A stretch of 64,000 nt of DNA from Oligoflexia bacterium (GTDB lineage Bacteria; Bdellovibrionota; Bacteriovoracia; Bacteriovoracales; Bacteriovoracaceae): positions 21,894-85,893 of the forward strand of contig JADGAN010000023.1 in NCBI GenBank assembly GCA_015231955.1. Direction: 5' to 3'. Shown here in pieces: positions 1 through 7,670 of the stretch. The notes beneath the pieces were generated by a model. That model saw nothing but the letters and a program-made list of their open reading frames with translations. It was not told where the DNA came from and did not search any database. The position numbers and the translations under genes are program-made. Each line of letters begins with the position of its first letter. The stretch's first letter is position 1.

Positions 1-511
1 AAGACGTTTTATTAATGCCATCCGGCCTATAAGAACTTTCGTTATCTATGGAATCATCTTTGATACACTTTTTACACTTAGATTCATCTTTGCCAATATT
101 TACTATTTCATCATGGTTATTTTTTTGAGTATGTTTCGCCAAAAGAAGAAATTAAAATTGAATTATTTACAACTCCTCAAGAAAAGTTTCAATGAAACAA
201 AACTTTTTCAAGATTATGAATCACTCACAAAAGAAGAATTCATCAAAGATCCTCAGTTAAAAATTCTCATTGTAGGACACACCCATATTCCTGTTTTTCG
301 CACTTTTGCCGACGGTACTTCTTTTATCAATACTGGTAGCTGGGTTCGCATGTTTCACCTGGATTTTTCCCGCAGGCAAGATGGTCACAGACTTACTTAT
401 GCCCAAATTACAATTGAACCCGATGAAAATGATTTTGGAAAAATATTAGATCACAATCTCTTTGTGTGGGAGGGAAATCGCAATCTCCCCTATGCAAAAT
501 TCAATCTCTAA
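1..511 (+). CDS. Metallophosphoesterase, C-terminal part (gene cut by window edge)
   Basis: The frame is already open at base 2, so the gene begins left of the window; about 169 residues are visible. A calcineurin-like phosphoesterase signature is clear near bases 272-350: a GHTH motif after a hydrophobic strand, then an Asn-Thr-Gly-Ser-Trp stretch, the usual last metal-binding block of the fold. The catalytic Asp and GNHD blocks would lie upstream, outside the window. An unusual hydrophobic Tyr/Phe/Ile-rich insert lies just before GHTH (bases 40-130), possibly a membrane-associating helix. A UDP-diacylglucosamine hydrolase (LpxH-like) or a general phosphodiesterase are both possible; the substrate cannot be told from this piece. 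Confidence 0.7.
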   Translation, partial: RRFINAIRPIRTFVIYGIIFDTLFTLRFIFANIYYFIMVIFLSMFRQKKKLKLNYLQLLKKSFNETKLFQDYESLTKEEFIKDPQLKILIVGHTHIPVFRTFADGTSFINTGSWVRMFHLDFSRRQDGHRLTYAQITIEPDENDFGKILDHNLFVWEGNRNLPYAKFNL

Positions 512-525
512 TTAATGTCTGAACG

Positions 526-1026
526 TTAAAATTTAAAACATAATTCCATATAAAATTCACCATGAGCACTAATGATGGGAATTAATACTACAGTGGTATC
601 TATAGGATAGGATATCGTATGTCCCTGTCCACTGATTGTCGATGGAATTGTCATATCTAACGAATATCCCAATGCTTTTAAATCTCTCTTAGCATTGCCT
701 AATATCATGTTAGAAATTTCTGCCCCAGTATCCGAGATAGCATCACTATATTCGGTAAACGATTCCATCAACATAGCATTTGCTATTTTAACATACGTCG
801 ACATTGGCCAAGAAATAACCATCATCCCTCGAATAGGGCCATCTCCTTCTTTGCCTTCATACATGCCAGTAAGCCCAATTACAGCACTTATATCCCCTCT
901 CGGCCGTTGATCTTTTTTGATAGAAGGCTTTCCTGCTTCAATCTTCGTTGCGATCATTGTCTCAAAAATGACCTTCGATGCCTGAACAAAGGGCCTGGAG
1001 AATTCAATAAATCTTTGTGCACCCAT
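526..1026 (-). CDS. cheX: CheX-like CheY-P phosphatase
   Basis: A 166-residue protein of the CheC/CheX/FliY phosphatase family, which removes phosphate from CheY. The diagnostic helix is visible mid-protein: Gly-Ala-Glu-Ile-Ser-Asn-Met, with the E-x-x-N pair that forms the active site, followed by Gly-Asn-Ala. Length and single motif suit CheX, which usually works as a dimer, better than CheC, which has two motifs. I chose ATG at 1026 because GGAGAG lies about 8 bases upstream; a TTG 15 bases earlier is the alternative. It is the last gene of a minus-strand group with a CheY and an HPt-like protein, so the neighbouring CheY is the likely substrate. No CheA, MCP or flagellar gene is in the window. 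Confidence 0.75.
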   Translation of the reverse strand: MGAQRFIEFSRPFVQASKVIFETMIATKIEAGKPSIKKDQRPRGDISAVIGLTGMYEGKEGDGPIRGMMVISWPMSTYVKIANAMLMESFTEYSDAISDTGAEISNMILGNAKRDLKALGYSLDMTIPSTISGQGHTISYPIDTTVVLIPIISAHGEFYMELCFKF

Positions 1027-1063
1027 GATCTTTCTCTCCAAAGGCTAGTAAATCTGATTGCCG

Positions 1064-1561
1064 CTAAAAACCCAAACTTTTCATAATATCGTCAATTGAA
1101 GCTTGGCTTAGCTCTTTCTCTTTTTGACTAGCACATAAATTATTACTAATATCCACACTTTTAAATTTTTCTGAAAGCCATTTCAACCTTGTAATAAATG
1201 CCTGCGTGTTCATACCCTGTAAAACATTGCGATCACCTGTGCGCAGATGTTTAACCATCTTTTCCAAAATATAAACGGCATCAAAAAGTACTGCTACCAC
1301 CACCTGCAGAAGTTTTTCGTCTTTTACCTGTGCGGCCTTGATTCCAATTATTTTTCCAAGCTCACAAAAAGAACAAATTTCTGCAGCATTAAAAGACCGA
1401 GCACTGCCTCGAATTCTATCGATTACCTGCCCGAAATGATCAAATTTATCAAGCTTGGCAACATCCGCTTCTAGTTCTACAAGAATGGTATCGAGTTCTC
1501 CTATGAGCATTGTCGTCTCATCACAAAACTCTTTTAATAATTCTTCTGTTTCGTTGCTCAT
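1064..1561 (-). CDS. HPt-like helical protein with a CheZ-type C-terminal tail
   Basis: A 165-residue, mostly helical protein between cheY and cheX-like genes. Residues 45-58 resemble the HPt phosphotransfer signature (H-x-[LI]-[KR]-G-S-A), but the phosphorylated His position is Asp48, so it probably cannot carry phosphate on His. The last twelve residues, Ala-Ser-Ile-Asp-Asp-Ile-Met-Lys-Ser-Leu-Gly-Phe, match the pattern of the CheY-binding C-terminal helix of CheZ. I infer a CheY-binding protein, perhaps a divergent CheZ phosphatase or a scaffold. ATG at 1561 has GGAA about 8 bases upstream; a TTG at 1612 would overlap the cheY stop and seems less likely. Confidence 0.6.
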   Translation of the reverse strand: MSNETEELLKEFCDETTMLIGELDTILVELEADVAKLDKFDHFGQVIDRIRGSARSFNAAEICSFCELGKIIGIKAAQVKDEKLLQVVVAVLFDAVYILEKMVKHLRTGDRNVLQGMNTQAFITRLKWLSEKFKSVDISNNLCASQKEKELSQASIDDIMKSLGF

Positions 1562-1608
1562 ACTTTTTATTCCAAATTCACATGGATGATAAAAACCCAA
1601 GGCATCTA

Positions 1609-2022
1609 TCAAGCAGCTGCAGCTCTTTTGGCAAAAATTTTATCAATTTTTTCTTTTAATACTTGTGCTGAAAATGGCTTAACAATAAAATTATCCACAC
1701 CGGCCTTAACTGCGGTCATCACATTTCCTTGCTCAGCTTCGGCAGTAATCATGAGAAAAGGAATATTCTTATGGGCATCATTGGCCTTAATAAGCTTCAA
1801 AAATTCTAGACCATTAACATCTGGCATATTCCAGTCGGAGAGAATAAACTCTACTGGCTCTCCTAATTTGTGAGCCGATTCTATTGCCTCAATGGCCTTA
1901 CGCCCATCTTCTGCCTCAATGATATTTTTGAACCCAAGTTGTGTTAGCATATTCTTGATAATTTTTCTCATTGTAGACATATCGTCTACGATTAAAACTT
2001 TCATGTTAGGTTTATATGACAT
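1609..2022 (-). CDS. cheY: CheY-family single-domain response regulator
   Basis: A 137-residue stand-alone receiver domain. It has the paired acidic residues (Val-Asp-Asp-Met), the phosphoacceptor in Ser-Asp-Trp-Asn-Met-Pro, the conserved Thr in Met-Ile-Thr-Ala and the Lys in Val-Lys-Pro-Phe. The Trp-Asn after the phosphoacceptor is typical of flagellar-switch CheY rather than sporulation-type regulators. GGGAGG lies about 7 bases before the ATG at 2022, supporting this start. It is the first gene of the cheY / HPt-like / cheX group and is followed by two candidate binding or dephosphorylating partners. C-terminal alanines are a small extension. Confidence 0.85.
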   Translation of the reverse strand: MSYKPNMKVLIVDDMSTMRKIIKNMLTQLGFKNIIEAEDGRKAIEAIESAHKLGEPVEFILSDWNMPDVNGLEFLKLIKANDAHKNIPFLMITAEAEQGNVMTAVKAGVDNFIVKPFSAQVLKEKIDKIFAKRAAAA

Positions 2023-2226
2023 ATGGATCCTCCCGTATTAAAATTAAGTTCTCAAAACCCCCAAATATACTCCATTCAGTGTTTTTGAGTTTTACTCCCA
2101 CAACTTTTCGCCAAAAAAAAAATAAAATTTAATCTTTTTGTACAACTTTTTAAAAGTTTCCATTTACATAAAAATTTTTTTGTAATTTTAATAGGTTACA
2201 AAGTTTGTTTTAGCCAAAGAAGTCGT

Positions 2227-3165
2227 TCAAGATAGATTTTGACAGTAGATAGCAATTTGATCCATCAAAACACGCACTCTAGTGGGAATACTTCTTTCTT
2301 CAACATAGGCAATACTAATCGCATTCAACAATTTCTTAGAACTACCAGGAAAAATATGTAATTCGTGCCCTTCAACTTCCAATTTTTTTACATGGTGATA
2401 TGGCAGCACTCCTACTCCCATCCCACAAATAATCATTTTTGCGATTCCTTGCACATCCATCATTATTGATTTCAGAGAGGGCCGAATCCAATTTTGCTTA
2501 TTATAATGAAAATTAAACCAAGCAAGAATTAATGGAGCATGGGAGGCATAATCGATATAGGCAAGTGACTCAAAAAAAGTTTTTTCATCCTCTGTTTTAT
2601 AACTTTTCTGTGATTGTGAAAGGTTTTCCATGTACTCTTTCGAGCAACAAAGGCACAACGCTTCGTCATAAATTTTAGAAATTTTAATGGCCTTATCCAT
2701 CGGTAAATCATCAACAATGGCAAAATCCAAGTCACCAGTTAAAAGTGCCTGATCCATCTCCGATGCCAGACCATATCTTATTGAATAACTCACCAAAGTA
2801 TGCCTTTTCGCAAAGTCCACTAATAGAGGGATAATGAAATTGTTGCCAAACTCAATAGGGAGTCCTATCGCAATATTCCCACTAAGCACGCTCTCTGTGC
2901 CCTTAAGATTCATTAATGCCTGCTCAATATGATTTAGTCCCACTGAACACTGCCGATAAAGCGTAAGTGCTGCTTGTGTGGGCACTGGCCGTTGCTTAAT
3001 GCGATCAAAAAGAGTCACATCTAACATATCCTCTAAAACTTTGATATGCTGGCTCACTCCCGATTGAGTCATATGTAACTCTTCGGCTGCCTTAGTCATA
3101 CTGCGATTGCGACAAACGCTCTCAAAGATTCTTAAATGATTTAGATTAATCTTATCGATCAACAT
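2227..3165 (-). CDS. LysR-family transcriptional regulator
   Basis: A 312-residue LysR-type regulator. The N-terminal winged helix-turn-helix is clear (residues 1-65: Leu-Asn-His-Leu-Arg-Ile-Phe, then Ser-Met-Thr-Lys-Ala-Ala-Glu-Glu-Leu and Thr-Gln-Ser-Gly-Val-Ser-Gln-His-Ile). It is followed by a periplasmic-binding-protein-like effector domain. I placed the start at 3165, where the HTH begins and AAGGAG lies about 11 bases upstream; a longer frame adds 30 Cys-rich residues that do not fit the family. LysR genes often sit divergent from their targets, but here the neighbour upstream, a HAD phosphatase, points the same way 37 bases away. The regulated gene and inducer are unknown. Confidence 0.85.
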   Translation of the reverse strand: MLIDKINLNHLRIFESVCRNRSMTKAAEELHMTQSGVSQHIKVLEDMLDVTLFDRIKQRPVPTQAALTLYRQCSVGLNHIEQALMNLKGTESVLSGNIAIGLPIEFGNNFIIPLLVDFAKRHTLVSYSIRYGLASEMDQALLTGDLDFAIVDDLPMDKAIKISKIYDEALCLCCSKEYMENLSQSQKSYKTEDEKTFFESLAYIDYASHAPLILAWFNFHYNKQNWIRPSLKSIMMDVQGIAKMIICGMGVGVLPYHHVKKLEVEGHELHIFPGSSKKLLNAISIAYVEERSIPTRVRVLMDQIAIYCQNLS

Positions 3166-3202
3166 TGCCGGCCACTCCTTGTGGGGGTAACTTAAATTTA
3201 GC

Positions 3203-3760
3203 TTAACTCCAATGGTGAATAATAATATATTGCAACAGCAAGCGCAGGTCTGCAAAAATGATCTTTTTATCCCCTCCGCCTAGCGAGTAGTCCCCTTGAA
3301 TTAAATAGCTCTTGATCCCTTGGTGCTCAATAACATCAGAAAGCTTATCTCCAATCATGATCGAGCGATCTAAATCGAGTTGTAGATCTTTTGCTGCCTG
3401 AAAAAACATTCCGGGATGGGGCTTTCGCCAATCACTCTCTTTGAGGTAAGAACCTATTCCTTTGGTAGGGTGATAAGGGCAGTAGTACCAGCAATCAACT
3501 TTTACCGCTAAAGCAGCGAGCAAGTGATCTATATGCTGATGCATACGAATACAATCGCTCTCTGTAAAAAGGCCACGGGCAATACCTGATTGATTAGTGG
3601 CCACTACCACGGCCCATCCCGCTCTTTGTGCGTGTTGGATAATCTCTACAACTCCCTCCATTAAAACCACCTTATCAGGATCATGAAGGTAAGGAACATC
3701 CTTAATCAAAACACCATCTCTATCTAAAAAGAGTGCTGGCTTTAAGCCTTCCACAGTCAT
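3203..3760 (-). CDS. HAD-IIIA phosphatase, GmhB-like (histidinol/heptose-bisphosphate type)
   Basis: A 185-residue HAD phosphatase. Visible motifs are Phe-Leu-Asp-Arg-Asp-Gly-Val (nucleophile), Thr-Asn-Gln-Ser-Gly, Arg-Lys-Pro-His-Pro-Gly and Ile-Gly-Asp-Lys-Leu-Ser-Asp. These match D,D-heptose 1,7-bisphosphate phosphatase (GmhB). The family's zinc loop (C-x-H plus C-x-C) is only half present: Cys-Pro-Tyr-His-Pro is there, but the C-x-C before Arg-Lys-Pro is replaced by Ser-Asp-Trp. A second, fully zinc-binding GmhB is encoded at 53621-54160, so this copy may have another sugar-phosphate substrate. TAGGAG precedes the ATG by about 6 bases. Confidence 0.75.
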   Translation of the reverse strand: MTVEGLKPALFLDRDGVLIKDVPYLHDPDKVVLMEGVVEIIQHAQRAGWAVVVATNQSGIARGLFTESDCIRMHQHIDHLLAALAVKVDCWYYCPYHPTKGIGSYLKESDWRKPHPGMFFQAAKDLQLDLDRSIMIGDKLSDVIEHQGIKSYLIQGDYSLGGGDKKIIFADLRLLLQYIIIHHWS

Positions 3761-3869
3761 AATCGCTCCTATCTTTTCTATCCTTACTAATTTTTGTTGA
3801 CCTTACCTTCTCGCTTAAATTAAAACTATTTCTGATAATCATACTCATTTGTTACAAGTAGCTCATAAA

Positions 3870-4814
3870 ATGCAAACTAGTTCATTTACTTTTAGTGTAA
3901 TGCTCCTCCTTTCAATCCTTTTGCTGGCAACCACCTCTTGTCAAAACATCTCCACTCCTCCCGATGAATCTAAATCTGAAAGCAAAGCGAAAAACATAGG
4001 TCTCCCTCCGCCTATGCCTACACCCACGGCCGCTCTACCCAACGAAGAGCTTACCTCTTATTGTACCGAAACACTAAAACTCCTGCCTGGAAAATTTAGC
4101 ATAACAAAGCTACAACAGGCTTGTGCAAAGGTCAACAAACTCCCTGATTGCTCCTCGACCGAAGATGCTCCTATCTACCACTTTGACCGTTTGGCCAATA
4201 AATCCAAACTAAAAATCCTAGTGATTGGAGTCGTGCATGGAGATGAGCACGCCAGTGGTAGTGTGGCCCGCTCTTGGATAGAGCGACTTATTGATATCGA
4301 ACCAAGGAATAGTTGGAGAATCATTCCCATTGCCAACCCAGATGGTATGAAAGCAAACACTCGCACCAATAAAAAGGGGGTAGATCTTAACCGTAATTTT
4401 CCCTCAAAGAATTGGAATGTTGAGGCCATCTCTTACTGGAAGAAAAGTAGCAATAAAGACCCTCGCCGCTTTCCCGGCAAATCTGCCGCGAGTGAGAAAG
4501 AGACTATCTGCCTTATGAAGCAAATTAGCGACTTCTCTCCACACCTGATTGTTGCCATTCACACACCGCTGGGAGTGCTCGATTTTGATGGACCGGAACT
4601 TAAGTACCCTCAATACTCAGGGTTGCCTTGGATTCGCCTTGGAAATTTTCCGGGCAGCCTCGGACGCTTTATGTGGAAAGATCGACGTGTTCCTGTGCTT
4701 ACTATTGAGCTTAAAGGGGGACAAGTCATGAAAAACATGGCCGAACTTGATCGCCTACAAGATGTCTCTGGCTTAATTGCTATCAAGGCCAACGAAAAAA
4801 ATGCTAATGATTAA
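3870..4814 (+). CDS. Lipoprotein zinc carboxypeptidase, M14 / MpaA-like murein peptide amidase
   Basis: A 314-residue lipoprotein (hydrophobic signal ending Ala-Thr-Thr-Ser-Cys24) with an M14 zinc-peptidase domain. Zinc ligands are seen in His-Gly-Asp-Glu-His and later in Ala-Ile-His-Thr-Pro. Asn-Pro-Asp-Gly and Gly-Val-Asp-Leu-Asn-Arg-Asn-Phe-Pro closely match murein tripeptide amidase MpaA, which cuts the gamma-D-Glu/diaminopimelate bond of peptidoglycan peptides. The likely catalytic Glu is in Thr-Ile-Glu-Leu-Lys. MpaA is normally cytoplasmic, whereas this one is exported and lipid-anchored, so it may act on cell-wall peptides in the envelope or on prey wall. The start is ATG 3870; a TTG at 3849 is the alternative. 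Confidence 0.75.
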   Translation: MQTSSFTFSVMLLLSILLLATTSCQNISTPPDESKSESKAKNIGLPPPMPTPTAALPNEELTSYCTETLKLLPGKFSITKLQQACAKVNKLPDCSSTEDAPIYHFDRLANKSKLKILVIGVVHGDEHASGSVARSWIERLIDIEPRNSWRIIPIANPDGMKANTRTNKKGVDLNRNFPSKNWNVEAISYWKKSSNKDPRRFPGKSAASEKETICLMKQISDFSPHLIVAIHTPLGVLDFDGPELKYPQYSGLPWIRLGNFPGSLGRFMWKDRRVPVLTIELKGGQVMKNMAELDRLQDVSGLIAIKANEKNAND

Positions 4815-6015
4815 GATGATTCGAAAAGTAGAGTTGCACCCAGAAACTCAAAAAAGAGTACGTCAAGGCCACCCTTGGATCACCAAAGATTCCTTCACCG
4901 ATAAATTCCCAGTAGAAGAGGACTTCCTACTCGGAGGCAATACCCTTTTTCTACATGATCCTCACCATAAATTGATAAAGGGAAGGGTGTGGAAGCACCC
5001 TTTTTTAGAAAAGAGTTTTTCTAAAGAACAATTCTCTCTAGAACTTTTCGAGCGAATATCTTGCGCAATCAAGAAAAGAATCGATTTAAATTTACAACGT
5101 GAGAGAGACAACTTTTACTTGATCTTTTCAGAGATAGATCTACTCCCAGGTTTGAAAGTTCTCCATGTAAAGGATAAAATTTTCATCCAAATCTATGCTC
5201 TCTTTTGGGAAAAATATCGAGAAATCTTGACCGCTCATCTACAAAAAGTGCTGTGCTTATTTTGGCCGCAAAAAACCTTCTCTCTTTTCATTCAATATCG
5301 CCTGCAAAATAAAATAGATGTTAATAATCCTGCTGCAAAAGAACGCTTTATTATTAAGGAATATGGCATAGGCCTTTACTATGATCTCTCTTTAAGTGTC
5401 GATGCTGGAATCTATACCGATATGTCCTCAATCCGCCAAGAACTCCTTCCCTATTTTAGCGAGAGCCAAAATATATTAAACCTTTATGCACACACAGGTG
5501 CTTTTTCACTCTTGGCATTAAAGTGTGGAGAAAAAAAACGAGTCGTCTCCGTTGATCTCTCTAAAAAGTATCTTAAGGCACTCGAAGAGAATTTATCTTT
5601 AAACCCAGATCTCCTCATACCCAGAGGCAACACTCACGAAAATCGCTGTACCTCTGTTGAGGAGTATCTTAGGCTTGCAATAAAAAATAAAAAAGAGTGC
5701 TTCGACCTCATCATATCAGATCCCTCCTCTTGCTCAAGTGATGGTAGTAAGCTATCTAAGGCCATTGCTTCACAAATCGATTCCCTAGCTCTTTTGCATA
5801 AGTTATTAACGGATAATGGGCACGTAATTCTTTTTCTTAACACTCACAAGATCACCCTTCACGCTTTTAAAACAAAAATTGCAAAGGCGATCGCTGCAAA
5901 AGGGATGCACTTTAGCGAAGTAAAATACCTTTCAATGAGTAAAGATTGTCCTATTAGCAAGAATTTCCCAGAAGGCAACTATATCAAAGGGGTTATTTTA
6001 AGAAAGCTCCGTTAA
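4801..6015 (+). CDS. Class I rRNA methyltransferase, RlmI-like
   Basis: About 404 residues, starting inside the end of the M14 gene (stop 4814), so probably translationally coupled. The N-terminus (Lys-Arg-Val-Arg-Gln-Gly-His-Pro-Trp-Ile) resembles the PUA domain of RlmI/RlmK-type 23S rRNA cytosine-5 methyltransferases. The C-terminal Rossmann fold shows a SAM motif (Leu-Asn-Leu-Tyr-Ala-His-Thr-Gly-Ala-Phe) and Ser-Asp-Pro-Ser-Ser-Cys-Ser, which aligns with the family's D-P-P/S-x-F-x block. ATGs at 4801, 4807 and 4816 are all possible starts. The rRNA site modified is not certain. The 3' end overlaps the convergent glycosyltransferase gene by 18 bases. Confidence 0.7.
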   Translation: MLMIKMIRKVELHPETQKRVRQGHPWITKDSFTDKFPVEEDFLLGGNTLFLHDPHHKLIKGRVWKHPFLEKSFSKEQFSLELFERISCAIKKRIDLNLQRERDNFYLIFSEIDLLPGLKVLHVKDKIFIQIYALFWEKYREILTAHLQKVLCLFWPQKTFSLFIQYRLQNKIDVNNPAAKERFIIKEYGIGLYYDLSLSVDAGIYTDMSSIRQELLPYFSESQNILNLYAHTGAFSLLALKCGEKKRVVSVDLSKKYLKALEENLSLNPDLLIPRGNTHENRCTSVEEYLRLAIKNKKECFDLIISDPSSCSSDGSKLSKAIASQIDSLALLHKLLTDNGHVILFLNTHKITLHAFKTKIAKAIAAKGMHFSEVKYLSMSKDCPISKNFPEGNYIKGVILRKLR

Positions 6016-6870
6016 CATCAGCTCAACCTCTCTTAGTTTTTCAAGATTGTTATGCTTTTTATACCCTAATAACAAATGCTCTGCCTTGCGAGCGATCTCC
6101 TCTCGCACCAGCACTTTTTGCACGAAGGAGAGTCTCTCCCCATGCTCTTTATAAAGGAGCACCATCGATTTAATCCGCCAATAATCCATGGCCACAAAAC
6201 GGCGAGAAAGTTGATCCTCATGCCCTCCATACTTAATAATCAAAGGAAGATCCAAGTAACCAACCTCAAAATAGAGGGCCATCCGCAGCCAAAAGTCGTA
6301 ATCCTCACACACAATAAAATCTTCACGAAAAAAACCAATAGTCTTAAAAACCTCTTTATGAATAAGCGATGCAGAAGGACTGATTCGACACATTGATAAG
6401 CACTTATCAAAGATCTGTCCCCCGTATTTTTGGTGCTTCTTCATCTGATTAACACGCAGCCCATTACGAACCCATACCTCATTACTATGAAAGGCCCGAA
6501 GCGCAGGGTGTTCACTTACAAACAGCATCAAGCGCTCTAACTTCCTTTTCTGCCACTCATCATCAGAATCCAAAAACGCCAACCACTCCCCTTGGGCCTT
6601 CTTAATCCCAAGATTTCTTGCATGGCTTACTCCTAGTGGAGAAGCTGAGGATACGCGAAGAACTGTCAGGCAATCACAGCGCTCCATTAAAGAAGCAAGC
6701 AGCTCCCCTGTTTCATCGCTTGAGGCGTCGTCAACAACTAAAATCTCTAGACTTGGGTAGTGCTTTCTTTGAATCAGCACCGAATCGATGGCCCGCTTAA
6801 TTGTCAAGGCGCGATTATGGGTGGGTATAATAACACTAATCATTGGGGCCATGCTGTTCTTACTGCTCAT
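5998..6870 (-). CDS. Glycosyltransferase family 2
   Basis: A 290-residue GT-A glycosyltransferase. The N-terminal sheet begins Ile-Ser-Val-Ile-Ile-Pro-Thr-His-Asn-Arg, followed by Val-Val-Asp-Asp-Ala-Ser-Ser-Asp and the metal-binding Asp-Ser-Asp-Asp-Glu-Trp (DXD), all typical of family 2. There are no membrane segments. It probably transfers a sugar from a nucleotide donor onto a lipid- or protein-linked acceptor; the sugar cannot be read from the sequence. It stands alone on the minus strand, convergent with the RlmI-like gene and divergent from rpmB. Confidence 0.85.
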   Translation of the reverse strand: MSSKNSMAPMISVIIPTHNRALTIKRAIDSVLIQRKHYPSLEILVVDDASSDETGELLASLMERCDCLTVLRVSSASPLGVSHARNLGIKKAQGEWLAFLDSDDEWQKRKLERLMLFVSEHPALRAFHSNEVWVRNGLRVNQMKKHQKYGGQIFDKCLSMCRISPSASLIHKEVFKTIGFFREDFIVCEDYDFWLRMALYFEVGYLDLPLIIKYGGHEDQLSRRFVAMDYWRIKSMVLLYKEHGERLSFVQKVLVREEIARKAEHLLLGYKKHNNLEKLREVELMLTELS

Positions 6871-6985
6871 GAGGAAGAAAGCTCTTCTCTTTTATAATGG
6901 AAGTAAATAGAATTCTTTACATTCCATCGATTATTACATATTAAAGAATGGTTTTATTACTTTTGAATACTACTGGGGCAGAGTT

Positions 6986-7219
6986 ATGTCGAAGATTTGT
7001 GATCTTACAGGAAAGAGAAGATTAATTGGAAATAGAGTTTCACATGCTAATAACAAAAAGAAAATGGCTCAACAGGTTAATCTTCATGTTAAGCGCGTTT
7101 TCGATCCCGAAAGTGGCGAAACAGTGAAGCTTAGATTGTCAACAAGAGCAATTCGTACTTTAGATAAGCTCGGTTCACTCTCAAAATTTGTACGCAAATA
7201 CGCCCACCTTATTCCTTAA
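6986..7219 (+). CDS. rpmB: 50S ribosomal protein bL28
   Basis: A 77-residue protein matching bL28. It starts Met-Ser-Lys-Ile-Cys-Asp-Leu-Thr-Gly-Lys-Arg, has the hallmark Asn-Arg-Val-Ser-His-Ala-Asn-Asn-Lys, and near the end Leu-Ser-Thr-Arg-Ala-Ile-Arg-Thr-Leu-Asp-Lys. GGGGCAG lies 4-10 bases before the ATG. It stands alone, with its own promoter region in the preceding 115-base divergent gap. Its 3' end overlaps the end of the convergent pseudo-receiver gene by 11 bases. Confidence 0.95.
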   Translation: MSKICDLTGKRRLIGNRVSHANNKKKMAQQVNLHVKRVFDPESGETVKLRLSTRAIRTLDKLGSLSKFVRKYAHLIP

Positions 7220-7670
7220 ACTCCTCTTGTAGTGATAAACACTCTTGAATCTTTTTAAGCAACCATATAGGCGCAAGTGGCATTTTAATTAACTCATTAA
7301 CAAAGCTCTTGGTAACTGTATCAATGCCTTCTTCTTTGTCATTAACATTCAGCACCTGAATAATAGGGAGATCTTTCTTCGCATACCTTGCTCGAATCAG
7401 AGAGATCACTTCAGGTGCAGTTAGCACTTGAATATCTGGCCCAATGATGACAATCATTACTGGGATAGGCGAGTTCTCTAGCAGATTGAGCGCCTGAAAG
7501 CCATGACCACTTTGAACTACGTCAAAATCGTTCATCCTCAAAAAAGAGGAGAATGAATCACGAAACCCTTCATTTGATGTGATAAAAAGTACCCTTCTTA
7601 CCGATCTTCTATTAATAAGTGCTGAAGTCATGACTGATGATACCTTTTTGGTGGATCTGGCCTTATTCAT
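7209..7670 (-). CDS. Degenerate receiver-domain protein (pseudo-receiver)
   Basis: A 153-residue protein with the alternating strand/helix pattern of a CheY-like receiver (Arg-Arg-Val-Leu-Phe-Ile-Thr-Ser-Asn-Glu start; Val-Met-Ile-Val-Ile-Ile-Gly third strand). The acidic pair is replaced by Ser-Asn, the phosphoacceptor position aligns with Gly, and the usual Lys-Pro is Lys-Met-Pro. It should not be phosphorylated in the ordinary way. The first 25 residues are a basic tail. Its ATG overlaps the stop of the upstream subtilisin gene by one base (TAATG), so translation is probably coupled. Role unknown; a protein-protein interaction module is the likely reading. Confidence 0.65.
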   Translation of the reverse strand: MNKARSTKKVSSVMTSALINRRSVRRVLFITSNEGFRDSFSSFLRMNDFDVVQSGHGFQALNLLENSPIPVMIVIIGPDIQVLTAPEVISLIRARYAKKDLPIIQVLNVNDKEEGIDTVTKSFVNELIKMPLAPIWLLKKIQECLSLQEEFKE

